Shown here: in pieces, positions 52,489 through 60,986 of the stretch
Layout: every line of letters starts with the position of its first letter
How positions within the stretch are numbered: the stretch's first letter is position 1
Source of the DNA: Prosthecobacter debontii
Lineage (GTDB): Bacteria > Verrucomicrobiota > Verrucomicrobiia > Verrucomicrobiales > Verrucomicrobiaceae
NCBI GenBank assembly: GCA_945860295.1
Contig: CAMAQH010000003.1
Location: 1 to 64,000, forward strand
DNA: 64,000 nt
Direction of reading: 5' to 3'
Program-made: the position numbers and the translations under genes
The notes under the pieces: model-generated
What the model saw: the letters and a program-made list of their open reading frames with translations, nothing else
Told to the model about the DNA's origin: nothing
Database searches by the model: none

Positions 52489-53661
52489 TCAAGCCAGTCG
52501 CACACTGCGCTTTTTATCCAGCTTCAGCACGGCCCCGGTTTCCCAGGCGGGCTCGGCTTTCGGATCGGTCAGCTTTTCACCATTGAGCTGGATACTTCCT
52601 CCCTGAATGAGTCGGCGCACATCACCGCCGGACATGGTTTGATTAAACACAGCCTGATAAGCGTGCTGCACGACACCGAGCACATCACGGCGCTCACTGA
52701 GAGTCAAAATGGGCAGCTCGACGCTGGAGAGATCACGTTTGCTGAAACGCAGGTCCCAGTCTTCGCGGCAATCTTTGGCGGCTTCTTCGCTGTGATAAAT
52801 AGCCACACAATTGGCGGCGAGTTGCTTCTTGGCTCCCATCGGATGCATCGTGGTGTCCAGCACCTCACCGAGCACGAGCAGGTAGTACTTCGCCATCAGT
52901 TCATCGGGGATGCTCATGAGCTTGCCAAACATTTCCTTCGGCACATCCGTGAGACCGACATAGTTGCCGAGCGACTTCGACATCTTCTTCACGCCATCCA
53001 GCCCTTCCAGCAGCGGCAGCGTCATGCAGACTTGCGGCTCCATGCCTTCTTCTTTTTGCAGATCACGTCCGACGAGGATATTAAAAAGTTGGTCGCTGCC
53101 GCCGATCTCCACATCCGATCTCACGACCACGCTGTCCCAGCCTTGCATAATCGGATACTGGAGTTCGTGCAGGCGCACCTCGGTGCTGTTGGCCACGCGA
53201 TTTTTAAAGTCCTCACGCTGCAGCATCTGCTGCAAAGTCACACGAGCGTTCAGTTTGATCACCTCCATGAAGGCCATCTCTTTGAACCAAGAGCCGTTGA
53301 ACACGACTTCCGTCTTGTCTTTGTCGAGCACTAGGAAAGCCTGCTCGGTGTAGGTTTTTGCATTCGACAGCACCTCCTCATAAGTCAAAGCAGGCCTCGT
53401 GGTGGAGCGCCCACTCGGGTCACCGATCATCGCGGTGAAGTCGCCAATGATGAGCACGATGTGATGCCCCAGATCCTGGAACTGCTTCAGCTTCCGCAAG
53501 CCGACCGCGTGCCCCAGATGAATGTCGGGTGATGTCGGATCGACTCCCAACTTGATGCGCAATGGCTTGCCGCGTGCCAGTTTTTCAGCGAGTTCTTTCT
53601 CACTGTGAATGGTGACGGTGCCGCGTTTGAGGATGTCGAGTTGTTCGGGGACGGAGAGCAT
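52489..53661 (-). CDS. tyrS: Tyrosyl-tRNA synthetase
   Basis: 390-residue class I aminoacyl-tRNA synthetase. The HIGH motif appears as HLGH (residues 48-51, DIHLGH), the tyrosine site as LGVDPTSP, and KMSKS lies at 226-230 (GVKKMSKSLGN). YPIMQGWDSVVVRSDVEIGG and GGSDQLFNIL also fit. The C-terminal S4-like RNA-binding part ends DVRRLIQGGSIQLNGEKL. The HLGH form, with the short 390-residue length, fits the TyrZ-type branch. ATG 53661 is the only convincing start. No T-box leader was seen. Confidence 0.95.
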   Translation of the reverse strand: MLSVPEQLDILKRGTVTIHSEKELAEKLARGKPLRIKLGVDPTSPDIHLGHAVGLRKLKQFQDLGHHIVLIIGDFTAMIGDPSGRSTTRPALTYEEVLSNAKTYTEQAFLVLDKDKTEVVFNGSWFKEMAFMEVIKLNARVTLQQMLQREDFKNRVANSTEVRLHELQYPIMQGWDSVVVRSDVEIGGSDQLFNILVGRDLQKEEGMEPQVCMTLPLLEGLDGVKKMSKSLGNYVGLTDVPKEMFGKLMSIPDELMAKYYLLVLGEVLDTTMHPMGAKKQLAANCVAIYHSEEAAKDCREDWDLRFSKRDLSSVELPILTLSERRDVLGVVQHAYQAVFNQTMSGGDVRRLIQGGSIQLNGEKLTDPKAEPAWETGAVLKLDKKRSVRLA

Positions 53662-53807
53662 GGGAATGAGAGGCGCGATAGTGTGTCGCGAGGCATGTCA
53701 GGTCAAATGGGCAAAAAGATTCTGGCAGCTTACGCGTATTGCGGCTCTCCTCCGCTGACCTACCCCGACATCATGGCTGAAAGCATCCCTGCACCTCTCC
53801 TGACAAA

Positions 53808-54470
53808 ATGAAACCCGTGGCCCTCATCACTGGCGGATCAGGCGATCTCGCCCAGGCCATCCGAGCTGAATTAGAGGCTCAGGGGTGGGTCGTCCACGCA
53901 CCTTCTCATGATGAGATGGACGTCACTGACAAAGCTCAGGTGCAGCTTGTTTTCGGCGCGTTGGAGAGACTCGATTTACTCATCCACAACGCCGGCATCA
54001 CCCGCGATGCTTTGCTCATCAAGATGACCGAGGCCGACTTTAGCGACGTGCTCAATGTGCATCTCAAAGGGGCCTTCCTCTGCTCGCAGGCTGCCTTAAA
54101 AATCATGGTCAAGCAGCGCCAGGGCCACCTCATTCACCTCGGCTCCTACAGCGCCCTCAGCGGTCCCTCGGGCCAGGCTAATTACGCCGCAGCCAAAGCT
54201 GGCCTGATCGCATTGACCCAAAGTCTCGCTGCCGAATACGGAGCACGCGGCATCCGCGCCAACTGCGTCCTCCCAGGCTTCCTTGACACAAAAATGACCC
54301 GTCACCTTCTGGACGATGAAACCCAGCGCCAGCGAGTGTTTGCCGCTCACACACTCGGCCAGCTAAGCACCGCGCAAGACGGCGCGCGCTTCATCGCTTT
54401 TCTGCACACGATGCCTCACGTCAGTGGCCAAGTCTTCCAGCTCGACAGCCGAATCTCACGCTGGGTGTAA
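53808..54470 (+). CDS. SDR oxidoreductase (short form)
   Basis: 220-residue short-chain dehydrogenase, about 30 residues shorter than most FabG proteins. Cofactor motif ALITGGSGDLAQAI (8-15 region), HNAG near 60-63, and catalytic Ser113, Tyr126 and Lys130 (NYAAAKAG) are present. The C-terminus (HVSGQVFQLDSRISRWV) keeps the GQV..LD element. The glycine-rich loop is the variant GGSGDLA, and the adjacent helix is slightly reduced. NAD(P)-dependent reduction is likely; substrate unknown. It is followed by the Kelch gene after 11 bp on the same strand. Confidence 0.84.
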   Translation: MKPVALITGGSGDLAQAIRAELEAQGWVVHAPSHDEMDVTDKAQVQLVFGALERLDLLIHNAGITRDALLIKMTEADFSDVLNVHLKGAFLCSQAALKIMVKQRQGHLIHLGSYSALSGPSGQANYAAAKAGLIALTQSLAAEYGARGIRANCVLPGFLDTKMTRHLLDDETQRQRVFAAHTLGQLSTAQDGARFIAFLHTMPHVSGQVFQLDSRISRWV

Positions 54471-54481
54471 TCAGACTCATC

Positions 54482-55483
54482 ATGAAATTACACCAACTAT
54501 TATTCTTGCTGACAGCCTTCAGCCATTTGGTTCACGCACAAAGCATTTCCCCTGACTGGCAGCCCGAAGGAGCGGCTGCATGGCAGGCTCGCGATTCGCA
54601 GGCAGAGTGGGTGTTTCGAGATCAGCTCTGGATCGGTGGCGGATGGTTTCAGTCGTTTGCGGAACCGCCGCGTGATGTTTGGTCCTCTCGTGATGGCAAG
54701 GAGTGGAAGCTAATCGAAAAGAACGCGCCTTGGCTGCATAGCGATCTGCCGATGAACATCACCTTCGCAGACAAAATGTGGATCATGGGCGGCTGGCATA
54801 AGGGCAGACTACCAGGGCATTCGGCGAGCAATCAAGTGTGGTCATCCAGCGACGGCATCCAATGGGATCAGGTGACTGCATCTGCCGGATGGTCGCCACG
54901 GCTCGCGTCCGGCCTTGTCGAGTTTCAGGGTCGTCTGTGGCTACTCGGCGGCACAGAGAACTACTATTTCGGAACGGATAAAAGTTTGAAAAATGACGTG
55001 TGGTCCTCAGCCGACGGCAGAGAATGGAAACTCGAAACGGCAGGCGCTGGCTGGTCACCACGCGCCTATCATCAGGCCATCGTTTTGAACGACAAGATCT
55101 ACGTCTTCGGCGGTGGTAACTACACACCCGCATTCCATGCGAAGAATGATGTTTGGTCATCAAGCGATGGTGTGAACTGGACTTGCGAGACAGAATCCGC
55201 GCCATGGGAGCCACGACTCTGGTTCAGCGCAGTTGTGTATCGTGGGCACATGTGGGTGCTCGGCGGTTGGTCCAAGGAGAAGGACAACTTTGATGATGTG
55301 TGGCATAGCGCCGATGGAAAAACATGGCAGCAACTCGAAACTAAAACTTGCTGGAAGGCACGGCATGAACACTCAGCTTTCGTTTACCAGGACAAGCTCT
55401 GGCTGGCTGGCGGTCACGCGCGACCTCTATCGAATGAGGTATGGTCTTTGAAATTACCAAGCGCGTGGACGCCTCAAAGATAG
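54482..55483 (+). CDS. Secreted Kelch-type beta-propeller protein
   Basis: 333-residue exported protein with signal peptide MKLHQLLFLLTAFSHLVHAQ. The body has about six repeats ending in variations of DVWSSSDGxxW (DVWSSRDGKEWKL, QVWSSSDGIQWDQ, DVWSSADGREWKL, DVWSSSDGVNWTC, DVWHSADGKTWQQ, final EVWSLK), each preceded by strands of the LWLLGGTE and IYVFGGG kind. This is a six-bladed Kelch/galactose-oxidase-like propeller, without extra catalytic domains. It probably binds a carbohydrate or protein at the surface. No enzymatic motif seen. Confidence 0.85.
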   Translation: MKLHQLLFLLTAFSHLVHAQSISPDWQPEGAAAWQARDSQAEWVFRDQLWIGGGWFQSFAEPPRDVWSSRDGKEWKLIEKNAPWLHSDLPMNITFADKMWIMGGWHKGRLPGHSASNQVWSSSDGIQWDQVTASAGWSPRLASGLVEFQGRLWLLGGTENYYFGTDKSLKNDVWSSADGREWKLETAGAGWSPRAYHQAIVLNDKIYVFGGGNYTPAFHAKNDVWSSSDGVNWTCETESAPWEPRLWFSAVVYRGHMWVLGGWSKEKDNFDDVWHSADGKTWQQLETKTCWKARHEHSAFVYQDKLWLAGGHARPLSNEVWSLKLPSAWTPQR

Positions 55484-55558
55484 AGACACTCCGCCATCAG
55501 AAAGGATGTGGACAGCGAGCCGTTTGCTTGCTGCTTCTTTGACCCATCTCAACCACCC

Positions 55559-56410
55559 ATGAAACTCCGCCTTCTCCCCTTCCTCGCCGCCGCTGCATTC
55601 ATCGTGCCAAACTTCACCAGCGCAAAAATTGCCGTGAAGAGCGGTGACAAAATTGCCTTTCTTGGCGACTCGATCACGGCGGGTGGTTGGGGCAATCCCG
55701 CCGGCTATGTGCGCCTCGTCATTGCCGGATTGGAGGCGAATGGCGTTCATGCGGAGCCTATCCCTGCCGGGATCAGCGGCCACAAATCCGATCAAATGCT
55801 GGCGCGTCTCGACAAAGATGTGCTGAGCAAGAAACCGCAGTGGATGACTCTTAGCTGTGGTGTGAACGATGTCTGGCACGGCCCACGCGGAGTGCCGCTG
55901 GATGACGCGATGGCAAAGAGCGGCACCTATGATGAAAAAGTCGCCACCCGTGGCACTTATCAGAAGAACATCACTGCCATCATCGACCAAGCGACGAGTG
56001 CAGGCGTGAAGCCAGTGATGCTCACCGCGACGGTGATCCAAGAGAATCTCAACAGCAAAGAGAACGGCCTGCTCGCGCCGTATAACGATTTCCTCCGCAA
56101 GTTCGCGAAGGAAAAGAAGGTCCCGATGGCCGACCTGTTCGCCATGTTTGAAGAGCGCATCAAGGCAGAGAACAAACCGAACGTCAAAGTTCTCACCAGC
56201 GACGGCGTGCACATGAACGGCGAAGGCAATAAGCTCATGGCCATCGGCGTGCTGAAGGCTTTCGGCCTCAACGAAGCCGAACTCGACAAAGCCAAAGCTT
56301 CATGGCCCGCGCTCGAAGTAGCCGCCGCAGAGTTCGCGAAGAAGCAGGCTGAAGCACGCGCCAAAGCGGCTGCGGGGAAGGCCAAGGCCGCACCAGCACC
56401 GAAGAAGTAA
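55559..56410 (+). CDS. Secreted SGNH/GDSL-type hydrolase
   Basis: 283-residue exported hydrolase; ATG 55559 opens MKLRLLPFLAAAAFIVPNFT. The nucleophile block is FLGDSITAGGWGN (Ser38), the Gly block is AGISGHKSDQML, the Asn block is SCGVNDVWHGP, and the closing Asp/His pair is in SDGVHMNGEGN (near residues 216-219). Such proteins are acetyl-esterases of polysaccharides or lipids. The last 20 residues are Lys/Ala-rich (AKAAAGKAKAAPAPKK), like the sulfatase tails in this window. It is the third plus-strand gene after the SDR and Kelch genes. Confidence 0.88.
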   Translation: MKLRLLPFLAAAAFIVPNFTSAKIAVKSGDKIAFLGDSITAGGWGNPAGYVRLVIAGLEANGVHAEPIPAGISGHKSDQMLARLDKDVLSKKPQWMTLSCGVNDVWHGPRGVPLDDAMAKSGTYDEKVATRGTYQKNITAIIDQATSAGVKPVMLTATVIQENLNSKENGLLAPYNDFLRKFAKEKKVPMADLFAMFEERIKAENKPNVKVLTSDGVHMNGEGNKLMAIGVLKAFGLNEAELDKAKASWPALEVAAAEFAKKQAEARAKAAAGKAKAAPAPKK

Positions 56411-56487
56411 GTGCTGCGGTATTCCGAACGAGGCCATCTTCATCGACGTACTCGCATACCTGGCAGGTCAGAATGCCTGCACCTGCC

Positions 56488-59400
56488 TCACAAGCTCCGC
56501 AGCATCGTCATCGTTTCGGCGAGCTGCCGATAGCCAGCTTTCTCGGTGAGGCGCGGGAACTTGCCCTGGATCATGACGAACTTGCCATTGCGACTGAGCA
56601 TGAGTTTGCGGTCCTTGATCTCGATGTCGGTGATGCCTGAATGAGAGGCGGCAAGACGAAGTGACGCGCAGGTGAGGAGGTTCTGCACGGGATAGGGAAG
56701 CTTGTCGCCGAACTGATCACGCCACTGCGTTTCGAGTTCGTCGAGTTCCTTGCGCGTCATTACCTCACCAAGCTGGCGATAGGCGGTGATGCGGAGTCGC
56801 GTGTCTTCCATAAAATTGCTCGGCAGGAAGGCGGGCGTGGCACCGGGCGAAGCCTGCACCATGAGCGCCTCGGTTTGCACGAGGAAGTCGGCGCGGAGGC
56901 TCACATCAATCGGACGTGCGACGCGGCGACCCTGCATTCGGTTCACGCTTTGTTTAAGCATCTGGCAATACAGGTCGAAACCGACGGCGGCGATGTGACC
57001 GCTCTGTTCGGTGCCGAGGAGATTGCCCGCACCGCGAATCTCCAGATCGCGCAGAGCGATTTTGAAGCCGCTGCCGAGGCCGGAGTACTGCTTGATGGCA
57101 TTCACGCGCTTGCGGGCATCACCCGCCGTCACGGCATCGCGTGGTAACAGCAGATAGGCATGGGCCTGCGCGCCACCACGACCCACGCGACCGCGAAGTT
57201 GATAGAGATCGGCAAGCCCAAAGCGATCCGCGCGGTCGATGATGATCGTGTTGGCATTCGGAATATCGACACCGCTTTCGATGATGGTCGTGCAGACAAG
57301 TACATCGGCCTCACCATCAACAAATTTGTGCATCACATCTTCCAGCAACTCCTCGTCCATCTGACCATGACCGATGATGACGCGAGCTTTCGGACAAAGC
57401 GCTCGGATCCGGCTGGCGATATTCTCGATGGAGATCACTCGATTGTGCAGGAAGAAGACCTGGCCACCGCGCTCGATCTCGGCATCGACGGCCTGCTTGA
57501 TGACGCGCTCGTCATACGGACATATCTGGGTTTGCACGGCCTGCTTGTTCGGCGGCGGCGTCTCGATGGTGCTCATGTCACGCATCCCCATGAGCGCAAG
57601 GTAAAGCGTGCGCGGGATCGGTGTGGCGCTAAGCGTGAGCACATCCACGAGCCTGAAGATCTCCTTGAACTTCTCTTTGTGCTTCACGCCGAAGCGCTGC
57701 TCCTCATCGATCACGACGAGGCCGAGATCTTTGAAGCGCACATCTTTGGAAATGACGCGATGCGTGCCGATCACGATGTCCACCGTGCCTTCACGCAGAC
57801 CTTGGATGATTTTCTTCTCGCGGTTCTTCGGAGTGAGTCGGCAGAGCATTTCCACTGTGACAGGGAACTCGCTCATGCGCTCACGGATATTGATCCAATG
57901 CTGTCGTGCGAGCACCGTCGTGGGCACCAGGATAGCGACTTGTTTGCCACCCATCACTGCTTTGAAAGCAGCACGGATAGCGACTTCGGTTTTACCAAAA
58001 CCCACGTCCGCGCAGAGCAGTCGCTCCATGGGTTTTTCGGACTCCATATCGCGCTTGATCTCTTCCACACAACGGAGCTGATCCGGCGTCTCGCGATAGA
58101 GGAAGGACTGCTCAAACTCGACCTGCCATTTTGTGTCATGTTGATGCGCATAGCCCGTCACGGTCTGGCGTTCGGCGCTGATGCTCAGCATCTTTGCGGC
58201 GAACTCTTCCACACTCTTCTCCGCGCTCTTGCGGGTCTTCTGCCAAGACGCGCCGCCGAGCTTGCTGAGCGCTGGAGCCTTACCGCCGACGCCAACATAG
58301 CGCGTGACCATGTGCGCCTGCACCACAGGCACGAAGAGCTTGGCCTGATCGGCATAATGCAATGCAAGGACCTCTTCTTTTTTACCACTCGGTGAGGTGC
58401 GTATCTCGATGCCGGCAAAGCGCGCGACACCGTGATCGTTGTGCACGACGAGATCGCCATCGCGCAGCTCGCGCAGGACATCGCGCGCCTTTCTCAACGT
58501 TTCGGGATCGTCCAGCTTCGAGCCGCGCACGCGGCGCGTGTGCTGATGACGGCCAAAGATTTCTGCGCCAGTGAGCACCGCGAGTTTGGCCGCAGGAACC
58601 GTGAAACCTCGATAAAGCAGGCCGAGTTGGGTTTCCGTGTCTTTGCTAGCATCAGCCGCACGCAACTCGGCGAAGCGTTCCCTCTCCGCTTCATTGTGGA
58701 AGAAGATCACCGTCTTCCAACCGAGTTTCTTCCATTCATGAAGCTGCATCTCGAACTGCTTCCGCCGTGCCTCATGCAGCACGAAGTCAGACGCATCAAA
58801 GACACCGAGCGGGTTTTCATGAATGGCGCTGCTGTAGTCTTCAGGTCCGTCACTCGGCAGTGCTCCAGCGATGATGCGCGCATGGCAGGGGAGGTCAGCT
58901 TCACCGATCACGAGCATGAGATCGTCCTGGCTCAAATAGTCGCGCACGCGGCCACTCTCATTGGCTGCTTCAGAGATTTGCAAGATGACGCTAGCACGGT
59001 CGAGGCGTTTGATCGACGATTGATTGTGCAGATCAAAGGCGCGGATGGACTCGATCACGTCATCGAACCACTCCACACGCAGCGGTTCCTCCGCCTGCCA
59101 GGAAAAGAAATCCACAATGCCACCACGCCGTGCGAACTGCCCGCGCTCCATCACCACTGGTACACGCTCGTAACCTGCACCGCCGAGATCACTGACAAAG
59201 GCCTCCAAATCAAGCTTCGCGCCGGCTTCGATCATGCGGCGCTGGCTTTCCAACTCACGCGCTGCGGGGACGGATTCATCCAGACTGTCCGAGCAGAGCA
59301 GAAGTGTCTTGGGACAATCCGCCCCGTGTTCACGCCATCGACTAAGCACCGAAACACGCTCGGCCATCGAGTCAGGATTTTGCAGTGCCTCGCCGACCAA

Positions 59401-59739
59401 CTGAATTTGACGTGGGAAATACAACGCCGCGAATTGCCACACCATGAGTTCGGCATGGACATGATCCTGCATACGCACGTCTGGGCACAGCACCCAGAGC
59501 CGCCGCTGCATACGCTGCGCCTGTGCGATCACGAGCGCGACTGCAAAGGCCGTGGCTTCTGGCGTGACGTGATCCAGACAGACGACAACGCCTTTGCCCA
59601 AAGCGGCAAGCTTCATCTGAAAATCCGCCGTCTCCGTCACTCTCTGCACTAGGGCATGTTGCTCCACCCGCAGCGCTCCAGATGGCTGGGTGGATGCAGT
59701 GCGTTTGGATTTCGAGACAGGCGATTTTGGCAAACTCAA
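56488..59739 (-). CDS. mfd: Transcription-repair coupling factor Mfd
   Basis: 1083-residue DNA translocase that removes stalled RNA polymerase and recruits UvrA. The UvrB-homology part is N-terminal (GQFARRGGIVDFFSWQAEEP), the RNA-polymerase-interacting CarD-like domain contains GDLVVHNDHGVARFAGIE, and the RecG-like motor has Walker A LCADVGFGKTEVA (about residue 576), the box VVIDEEQRFGVKHKEKF and SATPIPRTL. Motif VI-like QLRGRVGRGGAQAHAYLL follows, then the TRCF C-terminal domain. Length is close to the usual 1100-1150. A short inverted repeat (56462-56468 with 56481-56487) follows its stop and that of the SGNH gene, and may terminate one of them. Start at ATG 59739. Confidence 0.97.
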   Translation of the reverse strand: MSLPKSPVSKSKRTASTQPSGALRVEQHALVQRVTETADFQMKLAALGKGVVVCLDHVTPEATAFAVALVIAQAQRMQRRLWVLCPDVRMQDHVHAELMVWQFAALYFPRQIQLVGEALQNPDSMAERVSVLSRWREHGADCPKTLLLCSDSLDESVPAARELESQRRMIEAGAKLDLEAFVSDLGGAGYERVPVVMERGQFARRGGIVDFFSWQAEEPLRVEWFDDVIESIRAFDLHNQSSIKRLDRASVILQISEAANESGRVRDYLSQDDLMLVIGEADLPCHARIIAGALPSDGPEDYSSAIHENPLGVFDASDFVLHEARRKQFEMQLHEWKKLGWKTVIFFHNEAERERFAELRAADASKDTETQLGLLYRGFTVPAAKLAVLTGAEIFGRHQHTRRVRGSKLDDPETLRKARDVLRELRDGDLVVHNDHGVARFAGIEIRTSPSGKKEEVLALHYADQAKLFVPVVQAHMVTRYVGVGGKAPALSKLGGASWQKTRKSAEKSVEEFAAKMLSISAERQTVTGYAHQHDTKWQVEFEQSFLYRETPDQLRCVEEIKRDMESEKPMERLLCADVGFGKTEVAIRAAFKAVMGGKQVAILVPTTVLARQHWINIRERMSEFPVTVEMLCRLTPKNREKKIIQGLREGTVDIVIGTHRVISKDVRFKDLGLVVIDEEQRFGVKHKEKFKEIFRLVDVLTLSATPIPRTLYLALMGMRDMSTIETPPPNKQAVQTQICPYDERVIKQAVDAEIERGGQVFFLHNRVISIENIASRIRALCPKARVIIGHGQMDEELLEDVMHKFVDGEADVLVCTTIIESGVDIPNANTIIIDRADRFGLADLYQLRGRVGRGGAQAHAYLLLPRDAVTAGDARKRVNAIKQYSGLGSGFKIALRDLEIRGAGNLLGTEQSGHIAAVGFDLYCQMLKQSVNRMQGRRVARPIDVSLRADFLVQTEALMVQASPGATPAFLPSNFMEDTRLRITAYRQLGEVMTRKELDELETQWRDQFGDKLPYPVQNLLTCASLRLAASHSGITDIEIKDRKLMLSRNGKFVMIQGKFPRLTEKAGYRQLAETMTMLRSL

Positions 59740-59881
59740 GACGTGGTGGTTAACGCACGGCGAGAGTATGAGGACGCGGAATGCTGCCCGCGCAAGATAC
59801 CAATCTTCAGCCTTGTCATTCGAGGTGCGAACTGATGCAATCTCATTTGTCGGATAACCAACCCTGACATTCCCCCACCCT

Positions 59882-60441
59882 ATGAAACCGCTCCTTCAAT
59901 GTATCGGCGTTCGTTTGGAGTTAATCTTCGTGATGGGTGCAGGTTTAGGAGTCGCAACGGCAGCGGATGATCTTGAGAACCTCTTCCAAATGGGAAGAAC
60001 GGCTTATTACCGTGGCGATCTCGAACAAGCGCAGCAGTTGCTGTTCATGGTCGCGCAACAAAACCCGAGACATCAAGAAACGCGAATTTTGCTGGGTGAC
60101 ATTCGCGCCAAGTTGAAGGCCAGCAGCGGCAGCTCGTTAAAGAAGAGGTATGAAGGCGTCAAAATCGCCAAGATCGAGTTTGCCGAAGCCAAGTCGGCGC
60201 TGGTGAAAAAAGAGTTCATGAGTGCCGCCGGCACACGGCTACAGACGCCTGCAGTTTCAAGCCGGGCAGCAGCATTAGCCGACGACAATTAGCCGACGAC
60301 AAACGCTTGGCCGAGATCGAAGCCAAACACACGCAGACCGAGGTCTACGCCTGCAAGAAAGCCTGATAAGACAGCGACAAAATCGCCGAACTAGAATTCC
60401 GCCTCAGCGAGACCATTGAGGCGCTGGCAAAGAAGGAATGA
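59882..60441 (+). pseudogene. Small secreted TPR-like protein gene broken by a tandem duplication
   Basis: From ATG 59882 a signal-like start (LELIFVMGAGLGVATA) and a TPR-like part (NLFQMGRTAYYRGDLEQAQQ, MVAQQNPRHQETRILLGDIR) are read, ending prematurely at 60292. The cause is visible: a perfect 14-bp duplication (60274-60287 and 60288-60301). Removing one copy lets the frame run on to a helical tail (DDKRLAEIEAKHTQTEVYAC). After TGA TAA at 60364-60369 more coiled-coil sequence follows in that frame (SDKIAELEFRLSETIEALAK), ending at 60439-60441. So at least two lesions are present. The 136-residue product may still be made. Family unnamed. Confidence 0.68.
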
Positions 60442-60888
60442 TTACTCCTTTGCCCGCGAATCCATCCAGATCGTCACGGGGCCGTCATTGATTAAAGACA
60501 CCTGCATGTCAGCGCCAAAAACACCGCACTTCACCGGCACATCCGTCACCAAAAGAGTGATGAAATGTTCATACAGCGGGATCGCCTGCTCGGGCCGGGC
60601 CGCGCGCGTGAAGCCAGGCCGGTTGCCCTTCTTCGTGCTGGCATGGAGCGTGAACTGACTCACTACCAGCACGCTGCCGCCCACTTCCTTCACGCCCAGG
60701 TTCATCTTGCCCTCGGCATCGTTGAATATCCGCATCTGGGCGATCTTTCCCGCCAGCCATTCCGCATCCTCCGCCGTGTCCTCATGCTCCACACCGAGTA
60801 GCACGACGAGTCCGTGCGAGATACTGGCCGTGATTTCTCCGGCGATGGTGACAGAGGCTTGCTTCGAGCGTTGGATCAGGGCGCGCAT
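60442..60888 (-). CDS. dtd: D-aminoacyl-tRNA deacylase
   Basis: 148-residue editing enzyme that hydrolyses D-aminoacyl- and glycyl-tRNAs. Opening [19 protein letters not shown] and [13 protein letters not shown] are standard. The catalytic SQFTLHA motif and the Gly-cisPro region [12 protein letters not shown] are both present. Length and sequence agree closely with the family. It runs against the broken gene at 59882-60441 with stops one base apart, and is divergent from glyS, whose start is 98 bp away, so the two translation-quality genes share an upstream region. Confidence 0.96.
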   Translation of the reverse strand: MRALIQRSKQASVTIAGEITASISHGLVVLLGVEHEDTAEDAEWLAGKIAQMRIFNDAEGKMNLGVKEVGGSVLVVSQFTLHASTKKGNRPGFTRAARPEQAIPLYEHFITLLVTDVPVKCGVFGADMQVSLINDGPVTIWMDSRAKE

Positions 60889-60986
60889 GGGGAAAGGATG
60901 AAGGGGACTGTCCAGAAAGCCAGCTTTCCCTTGCGGAAAGGCGGCTCTGGCGCTCCTTACGCGCCGTTTTCAACCCTACTCAACTT

